DNA of 64,000 nucleotides from Woeseiaceae bacterium (GTDB taxonomy: Bacteria; Pseudomonadota; Gammaproteobacteria; Steroidobacterales; Woeseiaceae): contig JASJCQ010000016.1 in assembly GCA_030065915.1 (NCBI GenBank), positions 1 to 64,000 of the forward strand. Reading direction: 5' to 3'. A model generated the notes under the pieces. The model was not told where the DNA came from. It saw nothing but the letters and a program-made list of their open reading frames with translations, and ran no database searches. A program made the translations under genes and the position numbers. This document shows, piece after piece, positions 17,338 through 28,250 of this stretch (positions are counted from its first letter, which is position 1; each line of letters starts with the position of its first letter).

Positions 17338-19917
17338 TCAAGCAGCGTTCTGAAAATCGAGGCGATTCTCGGACACGCCGACCTCGATCACGTCGCCCGG
17401 CTTAAACTTGCCTTGCAGGATCTCCTGCGCCAGCGGGTTCTCGACCTGCTGCTGGATCGCACGCTTAAGCGGCCTTGCGCCGTACACCGGGTCGAAACCG
17501 GCCTCGGCCAGCTGGTCCCTGGCGGCATCCGACAGGTGAATCTGCATGTCGCGATCGGCGAGCCGATCGTGCAGGTAGCCAAGCTGGATGTCGACGATCT
17601 TGCGGATGTGCTCCTTGCCGAGCGGGTGGAAGACGACGACGTCATCGACGCGGTTGATGAACTCCGGTCGGAAGTGCTGGCCGACGACCTCCATGACCGC
17701 CGACTTCATCTCGTCGTAGCGTTCCTCTCCGGCCAGCTCCTGGATCAGGTGCGAGCCGAGGTTCGATGTCATGACGATGACGGTGTTGCGGAAATCGACC
17801 GTGCGGCCCTGGCCGTCGGTCAGGCGACCGTCATCGAGCACCTGCAGCAACACGTTGAACACGTCCGGATGGGCCTTTTCGACTTCGTCGAGCAGGATGA
17901 CCGAATACGGACGACGGCGGACGGCCTCCGTCAGGTAGCCGCCTTCTTCGTAGCCGACGTAACCCGGCGGTGCGCCGATCAGCCTCGCCACGGAGTGCTT
18001 CTCCATGAACTCGGACATGTCGAGCCGCACCATCGCGTCGTCGGTGTCGAACAGGAAGTTGGCTAACGCCTTGGTCAGCTCGGTCTTGCCGACGCCGGTC
18101 GGTCCGAGGAACAGGAAGGAACCGATCGGGCGGCGCGGGTCGGACAGGCCGGCGCGCGAGCGACGAATGGCATTGGCGACGGCGGTGACCGCCTCGCCCT
18201 GGCCGACGACGCGCTCCTGCACGACGGACTCCATCTGCAGCAGTTTTTCTTTCTCGCCTTCGAGCATCTTGGACACGGGGATGCCGGTCCACTTCGAGAC
18301 GATCTCCGCGACCTCCTCCTCGGTCACGTTGTTGCGGAGCAGCGTCATTTCCTTGCCTTCCACCTGCATCGCGTCCTCGAGCTGCTTCTCCAGTTCCGGA
18401 ATGCGGCCGTACTGCAGCTCCGACATACGCGCGAGGTCATTCGCTCGATGCGCGGTCTCGAGCTCGAGTCTTGCGCGCTCCAGCTCTTCTTTAATGTGCG
18501 ACGTGCCAGCGAGCGACGACTTCTCGGCTTTCCAGACTTCCTCGAGGTCGGAGAACTCCTTCTCGAGACCTTCGAGTTGTTCTTCGAGGTCACCGAGACG
18601 CTTCTTCGATGCGTCATCCGACTCCTTGCGCAGGGCCTCCCGCTCGATCTTCAGCTGGATGATGCGCCGTTCGAGTCTGTCCATCGCCTCCGGCTTCGAG
18701 TCGATCTCGATGCGGATGCGCGACGCCGCCTCGTCGACGAGGTCGATGGCCTTGTCCGGCAGTTGGCGATCGCTGATGTAACGGTGCGACAGCGTGGCCG
18801 CAGCGACGATCGCCGGGTCCGTGATCTCAACGCCGTGGTGCACCTCGTAACGTTCCTTGAGTCCGCGCAGGATCGCGATCGTGTCTTCGACCGTCGGCTC
18901 ATTGACGAGTACCTTCTGGAAGCGACGCTCTAGCGCCGCGTCCTTCTCGACGTACTGGCGATACTCGTCGAGCGTCGTCGCGCCGACGCAATGCAGCTCA
19001 CCGCGCGCCAGCGCCGGCTTCAACATGTTGCCGGCATCCATCGAGCCCTCGGCCTTGCCGGCGCCCACCATCGTGTGCAGCTCGTCGATAAACAGGATGA
19101 TCTGCCCTTCCTGCTTGGCAAGGTCGTTCAACACGGCCTTGAGCCGCTCCTCGAACTCGCCGCGGAACTTGGCGCCTGCGATCAGCGCGCCCATATCGAG
19201 CGACAGGATGCGCTTGCCGCGCAGGCCCTCCGGTACTTCATTATTGACGATGCGCTGCGCGAGGCCTTCGATGATCGCGGTCTTGCCGACGCCGGGCTCA
19301 CCGATCAGCACCGGGTTGTTCTTCGTACGGCGCTGCAGAATCTGGATCGTACGGCGGATTTCCTCGTCGCGACCGATGATCGGGTCGAGCTTGCCCTGCT
19401 CGGCGCGCTCGGTCAGGTCGATCGTGAATTTCTCCAGCGCCTGCCGCGTGTCCTCGGCGTTTGGATCGTTGACCTGCTGGCCGCCGCGCAGGTCGTCGAT
19501 GGCCTTCTCGACCGCGCCGCGCACAATGCCGGCGGCATCGAAGACATCCTTCAACGGCGACTTGTCGTCCAGCGCAGCAAGAACGAACAGTTCGCTTGAG
19601 ATGTACTGGTCTTCACGCTGCTGAGCGAGCTTGTCCGTCAGGTTTAAGAGTTTATTCAGCGGATTGCTGATGTGTACGTCGCCGCCGGCGCCCTCGACGC
19701 TTGGCAGCCGGTCGATGGCGTCGCCCAGCTGCGACCGCAGCAGGTTGACGTTGCCGCCCGCCTTGGTCAGCAGGCCGCGTACGCTGCCACCCTGCTGGTC
19801 GAGCAGTGCGACCATCAGGTGAGCCGGTTCAATGAACTGGTGATCCAGGCCAACCGCCAGCGACTGGGCCTCGCCCAGCGCCATCTGGAATTTGCTTGTC
19901 AGTTTGTCCATTCGCAT
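17338..19917 (-). CDS. clpB: ATP-dependent disaggregase ClpB
   Basis: A 859-aa Hsp100 chaperone that rescues aggregated proteins with DnaK. The start at 19917 gives [23 protein letters not shown], which aligns with E. coli ClpB from residue 1, so the longer ORF is rejected. Domains in order are the N domain, NBD1 with Walker A GEPGVGKT (about 206), the coiled-coil M domain (about 410-530, rich in E/K/R/L) and NBD2 with GPTGVGKT (about 605). There is no ClpP-binding IGF loop. No clear heat-shock sigma-32 promoter was recognised in the 80-bp upstream gap. Confidence 0.97.
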   Translation of the reverse strand: MRMDKLTSKFQMALGEAQSLAVGLDHQFIEPAHLMVALLDQQGGSVRGLLTKAGGNVNLLRSQLGDAIDRLPSVEGAGGDVHISNPLNKLLNLTDKLAQQREDQYISSELFVLAALDDKSPLKDVFDAAGIVRGAVEKAIDDLRGGQQVNDPNAEDTRQALEKFTIDLTERAEQGKLDPIIGRDEEIRRTIQILQRRTKNNPVLIGEPGVGKTAIIEGLAQRIVNNEVPEGLRGKRILSLDMGALIAGAKFRGEFEERLKAVLNDLAKQEGQIILFIDELHTMVGAGKAEGSMDAGNMLKPALARGELHCVGATTLDEYRQYVEKDAALERRFQKVLVNEPTVEDTIAILRGLKERYEVHHGVEITDPAIVAAATLSHRYISDRQLPDKAIDLVDEAASRIRIEIDSKPEAMDRLERRIIQLKIEREALRKESDDASKKRLGDLEEQLEGLEKEFSDLEEVWKAEKSSLAGTSHIKEELERARLELETAHRANDLARMSELQYGRIPELEKQLEDAMQVEGKEMTLLRNNVTEEEVAEIVSKWTGIPVSKMLEGEKEKLLQMESVVQERVVGQGEAVTAVANAIRRSRAGLSDPRRPIGSFLFLGPTGVGKTELTKALANFLFDTDDAMVRLDMSEFMEKHSVARLIGAPPGYVGYEEGGYLTEAVRRRPYSVILLDEVEKAHPDVFNVLLQVLDDGRLTDGQGRTVDFRNTVIVMTSNLGSHLIQELAGEERYDEMKSAVMEVVGQHFRPEFINRVDDVVVFHPLGKEHIRKIVDIQLGYLHDRLADRDMQIHLSDAARDQLAEAGFDPVYGARPLKRAIQQQVENPLAQEILQGKFKPGDVIEVGVSENRLDFQNAA

Positions 19918-19997
19918 GACGCGCTCCGGAAATGCTATGCGCAATAAATAGCGCCGTTGCGGCGTTTTTCAAGCAATCCGGAGGCTGCGACTTGTAC

Positions 19998-20744
19998 TTA
20001 CGGGCGCCTGGCGATGATGCTCGCCATGCGACCGCAGGCAGCGTCGCGGCGATAGGAGAAGAACCGATCCACATCCGTGTAGGTACAGAAGTCACCCCCG
20101 AAGACGTCATCGATCCCCGCGTCCGCCAGTTGCCATCGGGCGATGCCGTACAGGTCGGCTTGCCAGCGGCCTCGCGCGTTCTCCTCGAAGCAGTCGGACA
20201 ACGCATCGCTAAGACGGACGAATGCGTCGCGAACCTCCCCGCCGACCTCGAAAGACGGTTGCGCGATCGCAGGCCCGAGCCACGCGAGCAGATCGGCGGG
20301 CGGAGCCGCCATCGCGCCGACTGTCTGCGCGAGGATACCGTCGGCGAGGCCACGCCATCCGCCGTGCGCAGCCGCGATGTGTCGGCCATCCCGGCTGCTG
20401 AACAACACCGGCAGGCAATCGGCGGTCATGATAGCCAGCGTGTTGAGTTCGCCCGATCCGACGGCCGCATCGGCCGGGTCCCGCGCATCGTCGACTGAGC
20501 GAGCGACGCGCGTGCCGTGGACCTGTCGCAACCACAGAGGCTCCTGCGGCAGCGACAAGTGCGCTTTCAGTCGCCGTCGGTTTTCGCTAACGGCCTCCGC
20601 CCTGTCGTCAACGTGCGCACCGAGGTTCAGCGACGAGAAAGCGCCCTCGCTGACGCCGCCCATTCGAGTCGTCGTGCCGGCGACGATGTTGCGAGGTACC
20701 GGCCAGTCGGCGGCTATCCAGCCGAAGGCGCTGTCCGTGTTCAT
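19998..20744 (-). CDS. pgeF: peptidoglycan editing factor PgeF (YfiH, multicopper-oxidase-like fold)
   Basis: A 248-aa YfiH/LACC1-family protein. The metal/active-site motifs are VHGTRV (about 76), TADCLPV (about 108-114) and AAHGGWRGL (about 125). The family acts in cell-wall precursor quality control (removing misincorporated serine muropeptides) and also shows purine nucleoside phosphorylase activity. It overlaps rluD by 4 bp and precedes clpB, reproducing the conserved rluD-yfiH-clpB order opposite bamD. Confidence 0.94.
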   Translation of the reverse strand: MNTDSAFGWIAADWPVPRNIVAGTTTRMGGVSEGAFSSLNLGAHVDDRAEAVSENRRRLKAHLSLPQEPLWLRQVHGTRVARSVDDARDPADAAVGSGELNTLAIMTADCLPVLFSSRDGRHIAAAHGGWRGLADGILAQTVGAMAAPPADLLAWLGPAIAQPSFEVGGEVRDAFVRLSDALSDCFEENARGRWQADLYGIARWQLADAGIDDVFGGDFCTYTDVDRFFSYRRDAACGRMASIIARRP

Positions 20745-21682
20745 GCGTCCTCCCGCAACACGTCGAGCAGCGCGAGAAAATCGTCCGGCGGTTCCGCGCG
20801 AACGTCCACTGCTTCGCAGGACACAGGATGTTCGAACGCGAGCCTCGCCGCGTGCAGGGCCTGCCGACGGAAGGATCGCAACGCGTCGATCAACGCGTCA
20901 CTTGCACCGGACGGCAAGGCGAGACGCCCACCGTAGACCGGGTCGCCAAGCAACGGGTGCCTTCGGTAGGCAAAGTGCACGCGAATCTGGTGGGTACGCC
21001 CGGTCTCAAGCTTCACATCGATGAAGGTGTGAGCACGAAAACGCTCGATAACCGTGTAGTGTGTCACGGCGGGGCGTCCATTGTGCTGAACGCTCATCCG
21101 CGTCCGGTCGCCCGGGTGTCGACCGATCGGCTCATCGATGCGCCCGCCGCCGGTCAACACGCCGTTGCAGACCGCGACGTAGTGCCGCGATATTTCCCTG
21201 TCGGCCAGCATGCGCGTCAATTGCGTATGGGATTCGAGCGTCTTGCCGACCAGCAACAGGCCGCTGGTGTCCTTGTCGAGACGGTGCACGATGCCTGCAC
21301 GCGGCAGGCTCTCGAGCCCGGGGTCGTGATGCAGCAGGCCGTTCATCAGCGTGCCGCGCGTATTCCCGGCCCCCGGGTGCACCACCAAGCCTGCCGGCTT
21401 GTTGACGACCAGCAGGTGCTCATCCTCGTAAACCAGGTCCAGCGCGATGGGCTCGGGTTCTGACGTTACCGCCGGTTCTTCCTGGGGCCGTACGTCGACC
21501 TGCTCTCCACCGCCCACGGCGTCGCGGGGTTTCCAGACGCTGCCATCGACCAGAATTGCGCCCGCCAGCAGCCAGTTCTTGAGCCGGCTGCGTGAAAACT
21601 GGGGGAACATCTGGGCGAGTGCCTGGTCCAGACGTACTCCTGCCAGTTCGTCAGGCACGGTGCCAGAGAGGATTTCTGTCAT
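20741..21682 (-). CDS. rluD: 23S rRNA pseudouridine synthase RluD
   Basis: A 313-aa enzyme that makes pseudouridines 1911, 1915 and 1917 in helix 69 of 23S rRNA. The start at 21682 (MTEILSGTVPDELAGVRLDQAL) is chosen because the upstream 87 codons of the ORF overlap the bamD side and have no homology. The N-terminal S4 RNA-binding domain (SRSRLKNWLLAGAILVDG) is followed by the RluA-type catalytic domain with HRLDKDTSGLLLVGKT, which contains the catalytic Asp. It diverges from bamD over 90 bp, as in E. coli. Confidence 0.96.
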   Translation of the reverse strand: MTEILSGTVPDELAGVRLDQALAQMFPQFSRSRLKNWLLAGAILVDGSVWKPRDAVGGGEQVDVRPQEEPAVTSEPEPIALDLVYEDEHLLVVNKPAGLVVHPGAGNTRGTLMNGLLHHDPGLESLPRAGIVHRLDKDTSGLLLVGKTLESHTQLTRMLADREISRHYVAVCNGVLTGGGRIDEPIGRHPGDRTRMSVQHNGRPAVTHYTVIERFRAHTFIDVKLETGRTHQIRVHFAYRRHPLLGDPVYGGRLALPSGASDALIDALRSFRRQALHAARLAFEHPVSCEAVDVRAEPPDDFLALLDVLREDA

Positions 21683-21772
21683 CGCGGCTCGCGGGGCAGA
21701 CCCGCCATCGGTATACTTGCGGATTTTGTCGGGTCGGCGGAGCCGGCTTTTTGGTTGAAAGAACGGAAATTC

Positions 21773-22540
21773 ATGATCGACAGTGTAATTCAAAAGCTGA
21801 CACGCGGGCTCAAACACGCCACCCTGCTCTCGCTGTTCGTGCTGATGGCAGGCTGCGCCGGCAACGATGAGCAGAAGACGATCATCCAGGACCTGCAGGA
21901 CGGCTACACGGCGGCCAAGGAAGCGGCGCTGCGTGGCAACCACCGGCGTGCCATCCAGATCTACGAGCTGATCCAGGCACGCTACCCGTTCAGCAACCTG
22001 TCCAAGCAGGTCCAGCTGGAACTGATGTACTCCTATTACAAGATCGGGCAGCCGGAACTCGCGGTGGAGTCGGCCGACACGTTCATGCGAGAGAACCCGA
22101 TCGACCCCCGCGTCGATTACGCGCTGTACATCAAGGGGCTGACGTATTTCGAGAACGACCCGAGCATCGTCGAGCGGGTATTCAAACGTGACATCAACAG
22201 GCGACCGCCGAAGGATGCTGAACTCGCGTACTCCACCTTCGCGCGCCTGATTGAGCGCTACCCGGCCAGCAAATACGCCCCGGATGCCCAGCAGCGCATC
22301 GTCTACCTGAAAAACCGGCTCGGTGCTTACGAGAACACGGTTGCAGACTACTACTTGAGGCGTGGCGCTTACGTAGCCGCGCTGAAACGTGCGAAGACAT
22401 CGCTGGAAGAGTTCAACGGCGCCAGCAGCAATGCCCGTTCACTCGAGATCATGGCCGAGGCATACGAAGAGCTGGGCATGATGGACATGGCCGCCGACAC
22501 ACGTCGAATCCTGCAGAAGAACTTCCCCAATCGAGGGTGA
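21773..22540 (+). CDS. bamD: outer-membrane assembly lipoprotein BamD
   Basis: A 255-aa essential lipoprotein of the BAM complex. The ATG at 21773 is preferred over the TTG at 21755. It gives a signal peptide ending in the lipobox LMAGC, so the mature protein begins with an acylated Cys near residue 29. Five TPR-like repeats follow, seen in AALRGNHRRAIQIYELIQARYPFS, SYYKIGQPELAVESADTFMRENP and ELAYSTFARLIERYPASKYAPDA. It interacts with BamA POTRA5. It is a monocistronic gene converging on nadE. Confidence 0.95.
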   Translation: MIDSVIQKLTRGLKHATLLSLFVLMAGCAGNDEQKTIIQDLQDGYTAAKEAALRGNHRRAIQIYELIQARYPFSNLSKQVQLELMYSYYKIGQPELAVESADTFMRENPIDPRVDYALYIKGLTYFENDPSIVERVFKRDINRRPPKDAELAYSTFARLIERYPASKYAPDAQQRIVYLKNRLGAYENTVADYYLRRGAYVAALKRAKTSLEEFNGASSNARSLEIMAEAYEELGMMDMAADTRRILQKNFPNRG

Positions 22541-22715
22541 GTTCTACCCGCGTTAGGCCCTGGCCCGAATACATTACCGACTGCGCGGGCTCCCGCTGGC
22601 CCATTGTCTGTGCAAGGACTTTTCCTAACTCGGAAATACACTCGGGTACTCCGCTCAGTCGGAAAACCTCTCGTGCAGAAAGCGGACTGACCCGCGAATC
22701 GGTGAGATAGTCGGG

Positions 22716-24338
22716 CTAGCCGGGGAAGCGGTACCAGCTCGTGATCGGGTAGCGCCAGTCGCGGCCAAACGCCCGGCCGCTGATCCGGATGCCGGGTGGC
22801 GCCTGCCGGCGCTTGTATTCGTTTCTCTTGACCATTTCGAGTACGCGGATCACCGTGCCGCGTTCAAACCCCTGTGCCTCGATCTCGTTGACCGACAGGT
22901 CGTCTTCGATGAACGCCTCCAGTATAGGGTCGAGCACGTCGTAGTCCGGGAGCGAGTCCGTGTCCTTCTGGTCCGGCCGCAGCTCGGCGGACGGTTCACG
23001 CGTGATGACGCGCTCCGGGATCGCCTCACCGAGCGTGTTGCGATAGCGCGCAAGCCGGTAGACCAGCGACTTGCTGCAGTCCTTGATCGGCGCGAACCCG
23101 CCGGCCATATCGCCGTACAGCGTTGCATAACCGACAGCCATCTCGCTCTTATTGCCGGTCGTCAACAGCATCCAGCCGGTCTTGTTGGAGATCGACATCA
23201 GTATCAGGCCGCGGCAGCGAGACTGAATGTTCTCTTCGGTGACGTCTTCCTCGCGCCCTTCGAACACCTCTTCTAATTGCGCCACCGTCGCGTCATAGAT
23301 GGGCGCGATCGGTATCAGGTCATGCCGGACGCCGAGCAGGCTTGCCTGCGACGCCGAGTCCTCACGACTCATCTCGGACGTATAGTGAAACGGCATCTGC
23401 ACCGTGCGGACGCGCTCTTTGCCGAGTGCATCGCAGGCGACCGCCAGCACCAACGCCGAATCGATCCCTCCGGACAGGCCTATGATGACGCCGGGAAAGC
23501 CGTGCTTGCGGACATAGTCGCGCGTACCGGTAACGAGCGCCTCGTAGACCCGCGCTTCGGTCGAGTCCAGGTCGCGGACGACGGTCTCGGTGCCGAATTC
23601 GATCCCGTCGTTCGAGCGCTCAATCGTGAGCGCGTACAGGCCCTCGACAAACGACTCGCCTCTGAAGACAAGCTCGCCGTCACCGTGCATGGCAAAGCTG
23701 CCGCCGTCGAACACGAGCTCGTCCTGCCCGCCAACCATGTTGGTATAAATGAGCGGCAGGCCCGTTTCCTCCGCCCGCTTGCGTGCCTTCGATTCACGAT
23801 TGACCTGGCTGTCTATTTCGAAAGGCGAGCCATTGATCGCGATCGCGAGTTCCGCCCCGGCGTCCCTGAGATCGGCAAGGGGCTCCTGCTGCCAGATGTC
23901 CTCGCAGATCGTCAGACCGATCGTCAGTCCGCCCATCTCGAAGACCACCGGTTCCGAGCCGGGCGTGAAGTAGCGCTGTTCGTCGAAGACGGCGTAGTTC
24001 GGCAGACAGCGTTTCCGGTAACAACAAAGCTGCTCGCCCTCGAAGAAGACGGCGGCACTGTTGTACAGGCGTCCTTCCGACCACTCGGGGAAGCCAACCA
24101 GCAGGGCGATGCCGCTGGCCGCCTGCCGGATGTCCTCGACGGCGGCTTCGACGTCTTTACGCAGACCCGCGTGCAGCAGCAGGTCCTCCGGCGGGTAGCC
24201 GCAGATACTGAGTTCCGGGAAAACGACAAGCTGGGCGCCGAGCTCATCTCGAGCACGCGCCGCGCACTCGAGAATGCGTTCCTTGTTGCCGGAAACGTCG
24301 CCGACAATCAGATCCAGTTGGGCTAACGCGACTTTCAA
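22716..24338 (-). CDS. nadE: glutamine-dependent NAD(+) synthetase
   Basis: A two-domain enzyme of 540 aa. The N-terminal nitrilase-type glutaminase has the Glu (FPELSICGYPPEDL), Lys (CYRKRCLPNYAVFDE) and Cys (LTICEDIW) triad. The C-terminal ATP-pyrophosphatase synthetase has the PP-loop SGGIDSALV. The start is inferred to be TTG at 24338 (LKVALAQLDLIVG). No in-frame ATG exists nearby, and the longer ORF would run into sucD with a non-homologous Arg-rich sequence. A GGGG stretch 6-10 nt upstream can act as ribosome binding site. It lies 31 bp after sucD. Confidence 0.94.
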   Translation of the reverse strand: MKVALAQLDLIVGDVSGNKERILECAARARDELGAQLVVFPELSICGYPPEDLLLHAGLRKDVEAAVEDIRQAASGIALLVGFPEWSEGRLYNSAAVFFEGEQLCCYRKRCLPNYAVFDEQRYFTPGSEPVVFEMGGLTIGLTICEDIWQQEPLADLRDAGAELAIAINGSPFEIDSQVNRESKARKRAEETGLPLIYTNMVGGQDELVFDGGSFAMHGDGELVFRGESFVEGLYALTIERSNDGIEFGTETVVRDLDSTEARVYEALVTGTRDYVRKHGFPGVIIGLSGGIDSALVLAVACDALGKERVRTVQMPFHYTSEMSREDSASQASLLGVRHDLIPIAPIYDATVAQLEEVFEGREEDVTEENIQSRCRGLILMSISNKTGWMLLTTGNKSEMAVGYATLYGDMAGGFAPIKDCSKSLVYRLARYRNTLGEAIPERVITREPSAELRPDQKDTDSLPDYDVLDPILEAFIEDDLSVNEIEAQGFERGTVIRVLEMVKRNEYKRRQAPPGIRISGRAFGRDWRYPITSWYRFPG

Positions 24339-24369
24339 TGTTTGCCCCAAGGCCGGCCATGTGGCCTGG

Positions 24370-25236
24370 TTACATGATTTCCAGCATCTTGCTGCCCAGC
24401 TCGGCAGGCGAGCGGACCGTCGCGACGCCGGCCGCCTCGAGCGCGGCGAACTTCGCGTCGGCCGTGCCCTTGCCGCCGGCGACAATCGCGCCGGCATGAC
24501 CCATGCGCTTGCCCGGCGGCGCCGTCACGCCGGCGATATACGCGACGACCGGCTTGCTGACGCTGGATTGGATGAACTCTGCGGCGGCTTCCTCGTCGGT
24601 GCCGCCGATCTCGCCGACCATGATCATGCCGTCGGTCGCCGGGTCCGCCTCGAACAGCTCCAGGCAGTCGATGAAATTCATGCCGCGGACCGGGTCGCCG
24701 CCAATGCCAATACAGGTGCTCTGGCCGAGGCCGTTTTGCGTGGTCTGGTACACCGCCTCGTAGGTCAGCGTCCCGGAGCGGGAGACGACGCCGATGCGTC
24801 CCGGCTGATGGATCATGCCGGGCATGATGCCGATCTTGCATTCTCCGGGTGTGATGATGCCCGGGCAGTTCGGACCGATCAGTCGGCAGTCGAAGTCGCG
24901 CAGGGCCGACTTCACGCGGATCATGTCGTTGACGGGGATGCCCTCGGTGATACAAACGACCAGCTTCACGCCGGAGTCTGCCGCTTCGAGTATCGCATCG
25001 GCCGCAAACGGTGCCGGAACGTAAATCATGCTGACATCTGCGCCTGTCGCCGCGACGGCGTCGCGCATCGTGTTGTAGACGGGCAGCCCCAGGTGCTCCT
25101 CTCCGCCGCGGCCCGGCGTTACGCCGGCAACGACTTGCGTGCCGTAGGCCAGGCACTGCTCGGTGTGGAAGGACCCCTGGTTGCCGGTCAGGCCCTGGCA
25201 GATGATCTTGCTGTCTTTATTTACTAGTACGCTCAT
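24370..25236 (-). CDS. sucD: succinate--CoA ligase, alpha subunit
   Basis: A 288-aa subunit that binds CoA and carries the phospho-histidine of the TCA-cycle enzyme succinyl-CoA synthetase. The N-terminal Rossmann part has [15 protein letters not shown] and [11 protein letters not shown]. The phosphorylated His lies in [17 protein letters not shown] (about residue 246). It starts 12 bp after sucC, so the two subunits are co-translated from one mRNA. Confidence 0.98.
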   Translation of the reverse strand: MSVLVNKDSKIICQGLTGNQGSFHTEQCLAYGTQVVAGVTPGRGGEEHLGLPVYNTMRDAVAATGADVSMIYVPAPFAADAILEAADSGVKLVVCITEGIPVNDMIRVKSALRDFDCRLIGPNCPGIITPGECKIGIMPGMIHQPGRIGVVSRSGTLTYEAVYQTTQNGLGQSTCIGIGGDPVRGMNFIDCLELFEADPATDGMIMVGEIGGTDEEAAAEFIQSSVSKPVVAYIAGVTAPPGKRMGHAGAIVAGGKGTADAKFAALEAAGVATVRSPAELGSKMLEIM

Positions 25237-25248
25237 GTCTCAAAGGCC

Positions 25249-26409
<1,161 letters not shown>

Positions 26410-26582
26410 TACGTATCGACCTGTCAGGAGCTATTGCATTGGAAGACGCGCATTCTGGATCAAACGCAGTGATGACGCAAAGGCGCGCGGGCTTGAGCGC
26501 TCGAGAATTCGACGCCCCGACCGATACCGCATCGGGACCCGGTATCGTCTACAATCCACGCTGACCGGCTTCAAGCGCCCTG

Positions 26583-28250
26583 ATGAACACAGAAACGGCC
26601 AATACGCACAGTTATACCGCAGCGCCACAGGCGGTGGCCCGGCCGGGCGAGACAGACGACCTCCGCTGGCGAATCCTGACGACACTGAGCGGCTTCCGTC
26701 TTTTTGTAGCGGCGACCCTGATCATCCTGTTCCTCGTCGGCACCGAGCCGCATATCTTCGGCGACCGGCATCCACAGTTATTCATCGCTGCGACGATCGG
26801 CTACCTGCTATTCTCGGTAGTCGTCCTGCTTGGCATCCGGTATCGCAACCTGTCGATCACGACGCTGGTCGCAGGTTCATTGCTCGTCGACGTCGTCGCC
26901 GTGACGATGCTGATGCACATGAGCGGCGGCATCAGCACCGGGCTGGGCGGACTGTTGATCGTGTTCATCGGCGTCGCGAGCCTGATACTGCCGCTGCGAA
27001 CCCCGCCAGTGTTTGCCGCGATCGCGACTTTCGCGATTCTCGGGGAACAGCTCTTCTCACAGGTCGGTGGTTTGCCGGTCAACTACCCGGCGGCGGGATT
27101 GTTGTGCGGCATCATCTTCATGATGGCGCTCGCGAGCCAGACGCTGTCGAAAGGCATTCGCGCGAGCGAGGCGCTGGCGATTCAACGCGGCGTCGACCTG
27201 CAGAACCTGTCAGAGCTCAACGAGTACATCGTCCAGCATCTTCGGGAAAGTATCCTGGTCGTCGACAGCGACAATCGTATTCGCCTGAACAACGCGTCGG
27301 CGGCAAGGCTCCTGGGCGCCAGCAAGCGCCTGGCGGGACGGCCGCTGGCCGAAGCATCGGAAGAACTGGCCAGTCACATTGGCAACTGGCGGACGGACTT
27401 TTCGCTGTCCTCACACCCGGAGATGGTGTTGTCGGGTAATGACTCGGCATTGCGCATCACTGCTCACCTGGCGCCGCTGGTCAAGGATGGCGAGAGGAAC
27501 GGTCCGATACTGATCTTCCTCGAAGACTCGAGCCTCCTGAACGAGCGCGTGCAGCAATCCAAGCTCGCATCGCTGGGGCGCCTGAGCGCGAGCATCGCGC
27601 ACGAGATTCGCAATCCCGTCGGCGCAATGAGTCACGCGGCTCAGCTGCTGGCTGAATCGGACGGCGTCGATGACAGCGACAAACGCCTCACAGACATCAT
27701 CCAGTCGAATTCGGAACGTGTCAGTCACATCATCGACAATGTGCTGCAGCTATCGAGGCGCGACTCCGGCGAGCCGGAGCGGCTCGCACTCGGTCCGTGG
27801 CTCGACGATTTCGCGTCGGAATTCTTAAGAACGCTCGAGCTGCAGGAAGGTGAATTGCACGTGCACGACGTCGATCCCGACCTGTTCGTCAGGATCGATC
27901 GAAGCCACCTTCGGCAGGTCATGTGGAACCTGTGCGATAACGCCGTGAAGTACGCGAGTGAGACCGGCGGCATCCACGTCGAGATTCGCGCAGGGCGTCT
28001 GGACGGCCGCGAGCGTCCGTTTCTCGAGGTCATGGATCGTGGCTTCGGCGTTGACAAAGCAACGGCGGACAAGATGTTCGAACCGTTTTTTACCGCGCGT
28101 TCGGGCGGAACCGGACTGGGACTCTACATATCTCGCGAGCTCTGCGAACTAAACCGTGCGACGCTGCTGCACCTTGACCGCGCCGACGGGGGCAGTATCT
28201 TTCGCATAGTTTTTGCGGATCCGGATCGCTGGGGGAATAAATCATCATGA
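26583..28250 (+). CDS. pilS: type IV pilus sensor histidine kinase PilS
   Basis: A 555-aa inner-membrane kinase that senses pilin levels and controls PilR. About six hydrophobic segments lie within residues 30-190. A PAS-like region follows (LRESILVVDSDNRIRLNNASAARLLG, about 220-300). The HisKA domain has the phospho-acceptor in SASIAHEIRNPVGAMSHAAQ (about residue 340), and the HATPase domain has the N box (NLCDNAVKYAS) and G box (GGTGLGLYIS). The stop overlaps the pilR ATG by 4 bp. Confidence 0.95.
   Translation: MNTETANTHSYTAAPQAVARPGETDDLRWRILTTLSGFRLFVAATLIILFLVGTEPHIFGDRHPQLFIAATIGYLLFSVVVLLGIRYRNLSITTLVAGSLLVDVVAVTMLMHMSGGISTGLGGLLIVFIGVASLILPLRTPPVFAAIATFAILGEQLFSQVGGLPVNYPAAGLLCGIIFMMALASQTLSKGIRASEALAIQRGVDLQNLSELNEYIVQHLRESILVVDSDNRIRLNNASAARLLGASKRLAGRPLAEASEELASHIGNWRTDFSLSSHPEMVLSGNDSALRITAHLAPLVKDGERNGPILIFLEDSSLLNERVQQSKLASLGRLSASIAHEIRNPVGAMSHAAQLLAESDGVDDSDKRLTDIIQSNSERVSHIIDNVLQLSRRDSGEPERLALGPWLDDFASEFLRTLELQEGELHVHDVDPDLFVRIDRSHLRQVMWNLCDNAVKYASETGGIHVEIRAGRLDGRERPFLEVMDRGFGVDKATADKMFEPFFTARSGGTGLGLYISRELCELNRATLLHLDRADGGSIFRIVFADPDRWGNKSS

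Noticed and set aside
23277-24326. Plus-strand 349-aa ORF opposite nadE
   Set aside because: Antisense shadow; the nadE frame carries all catalytic motifs.
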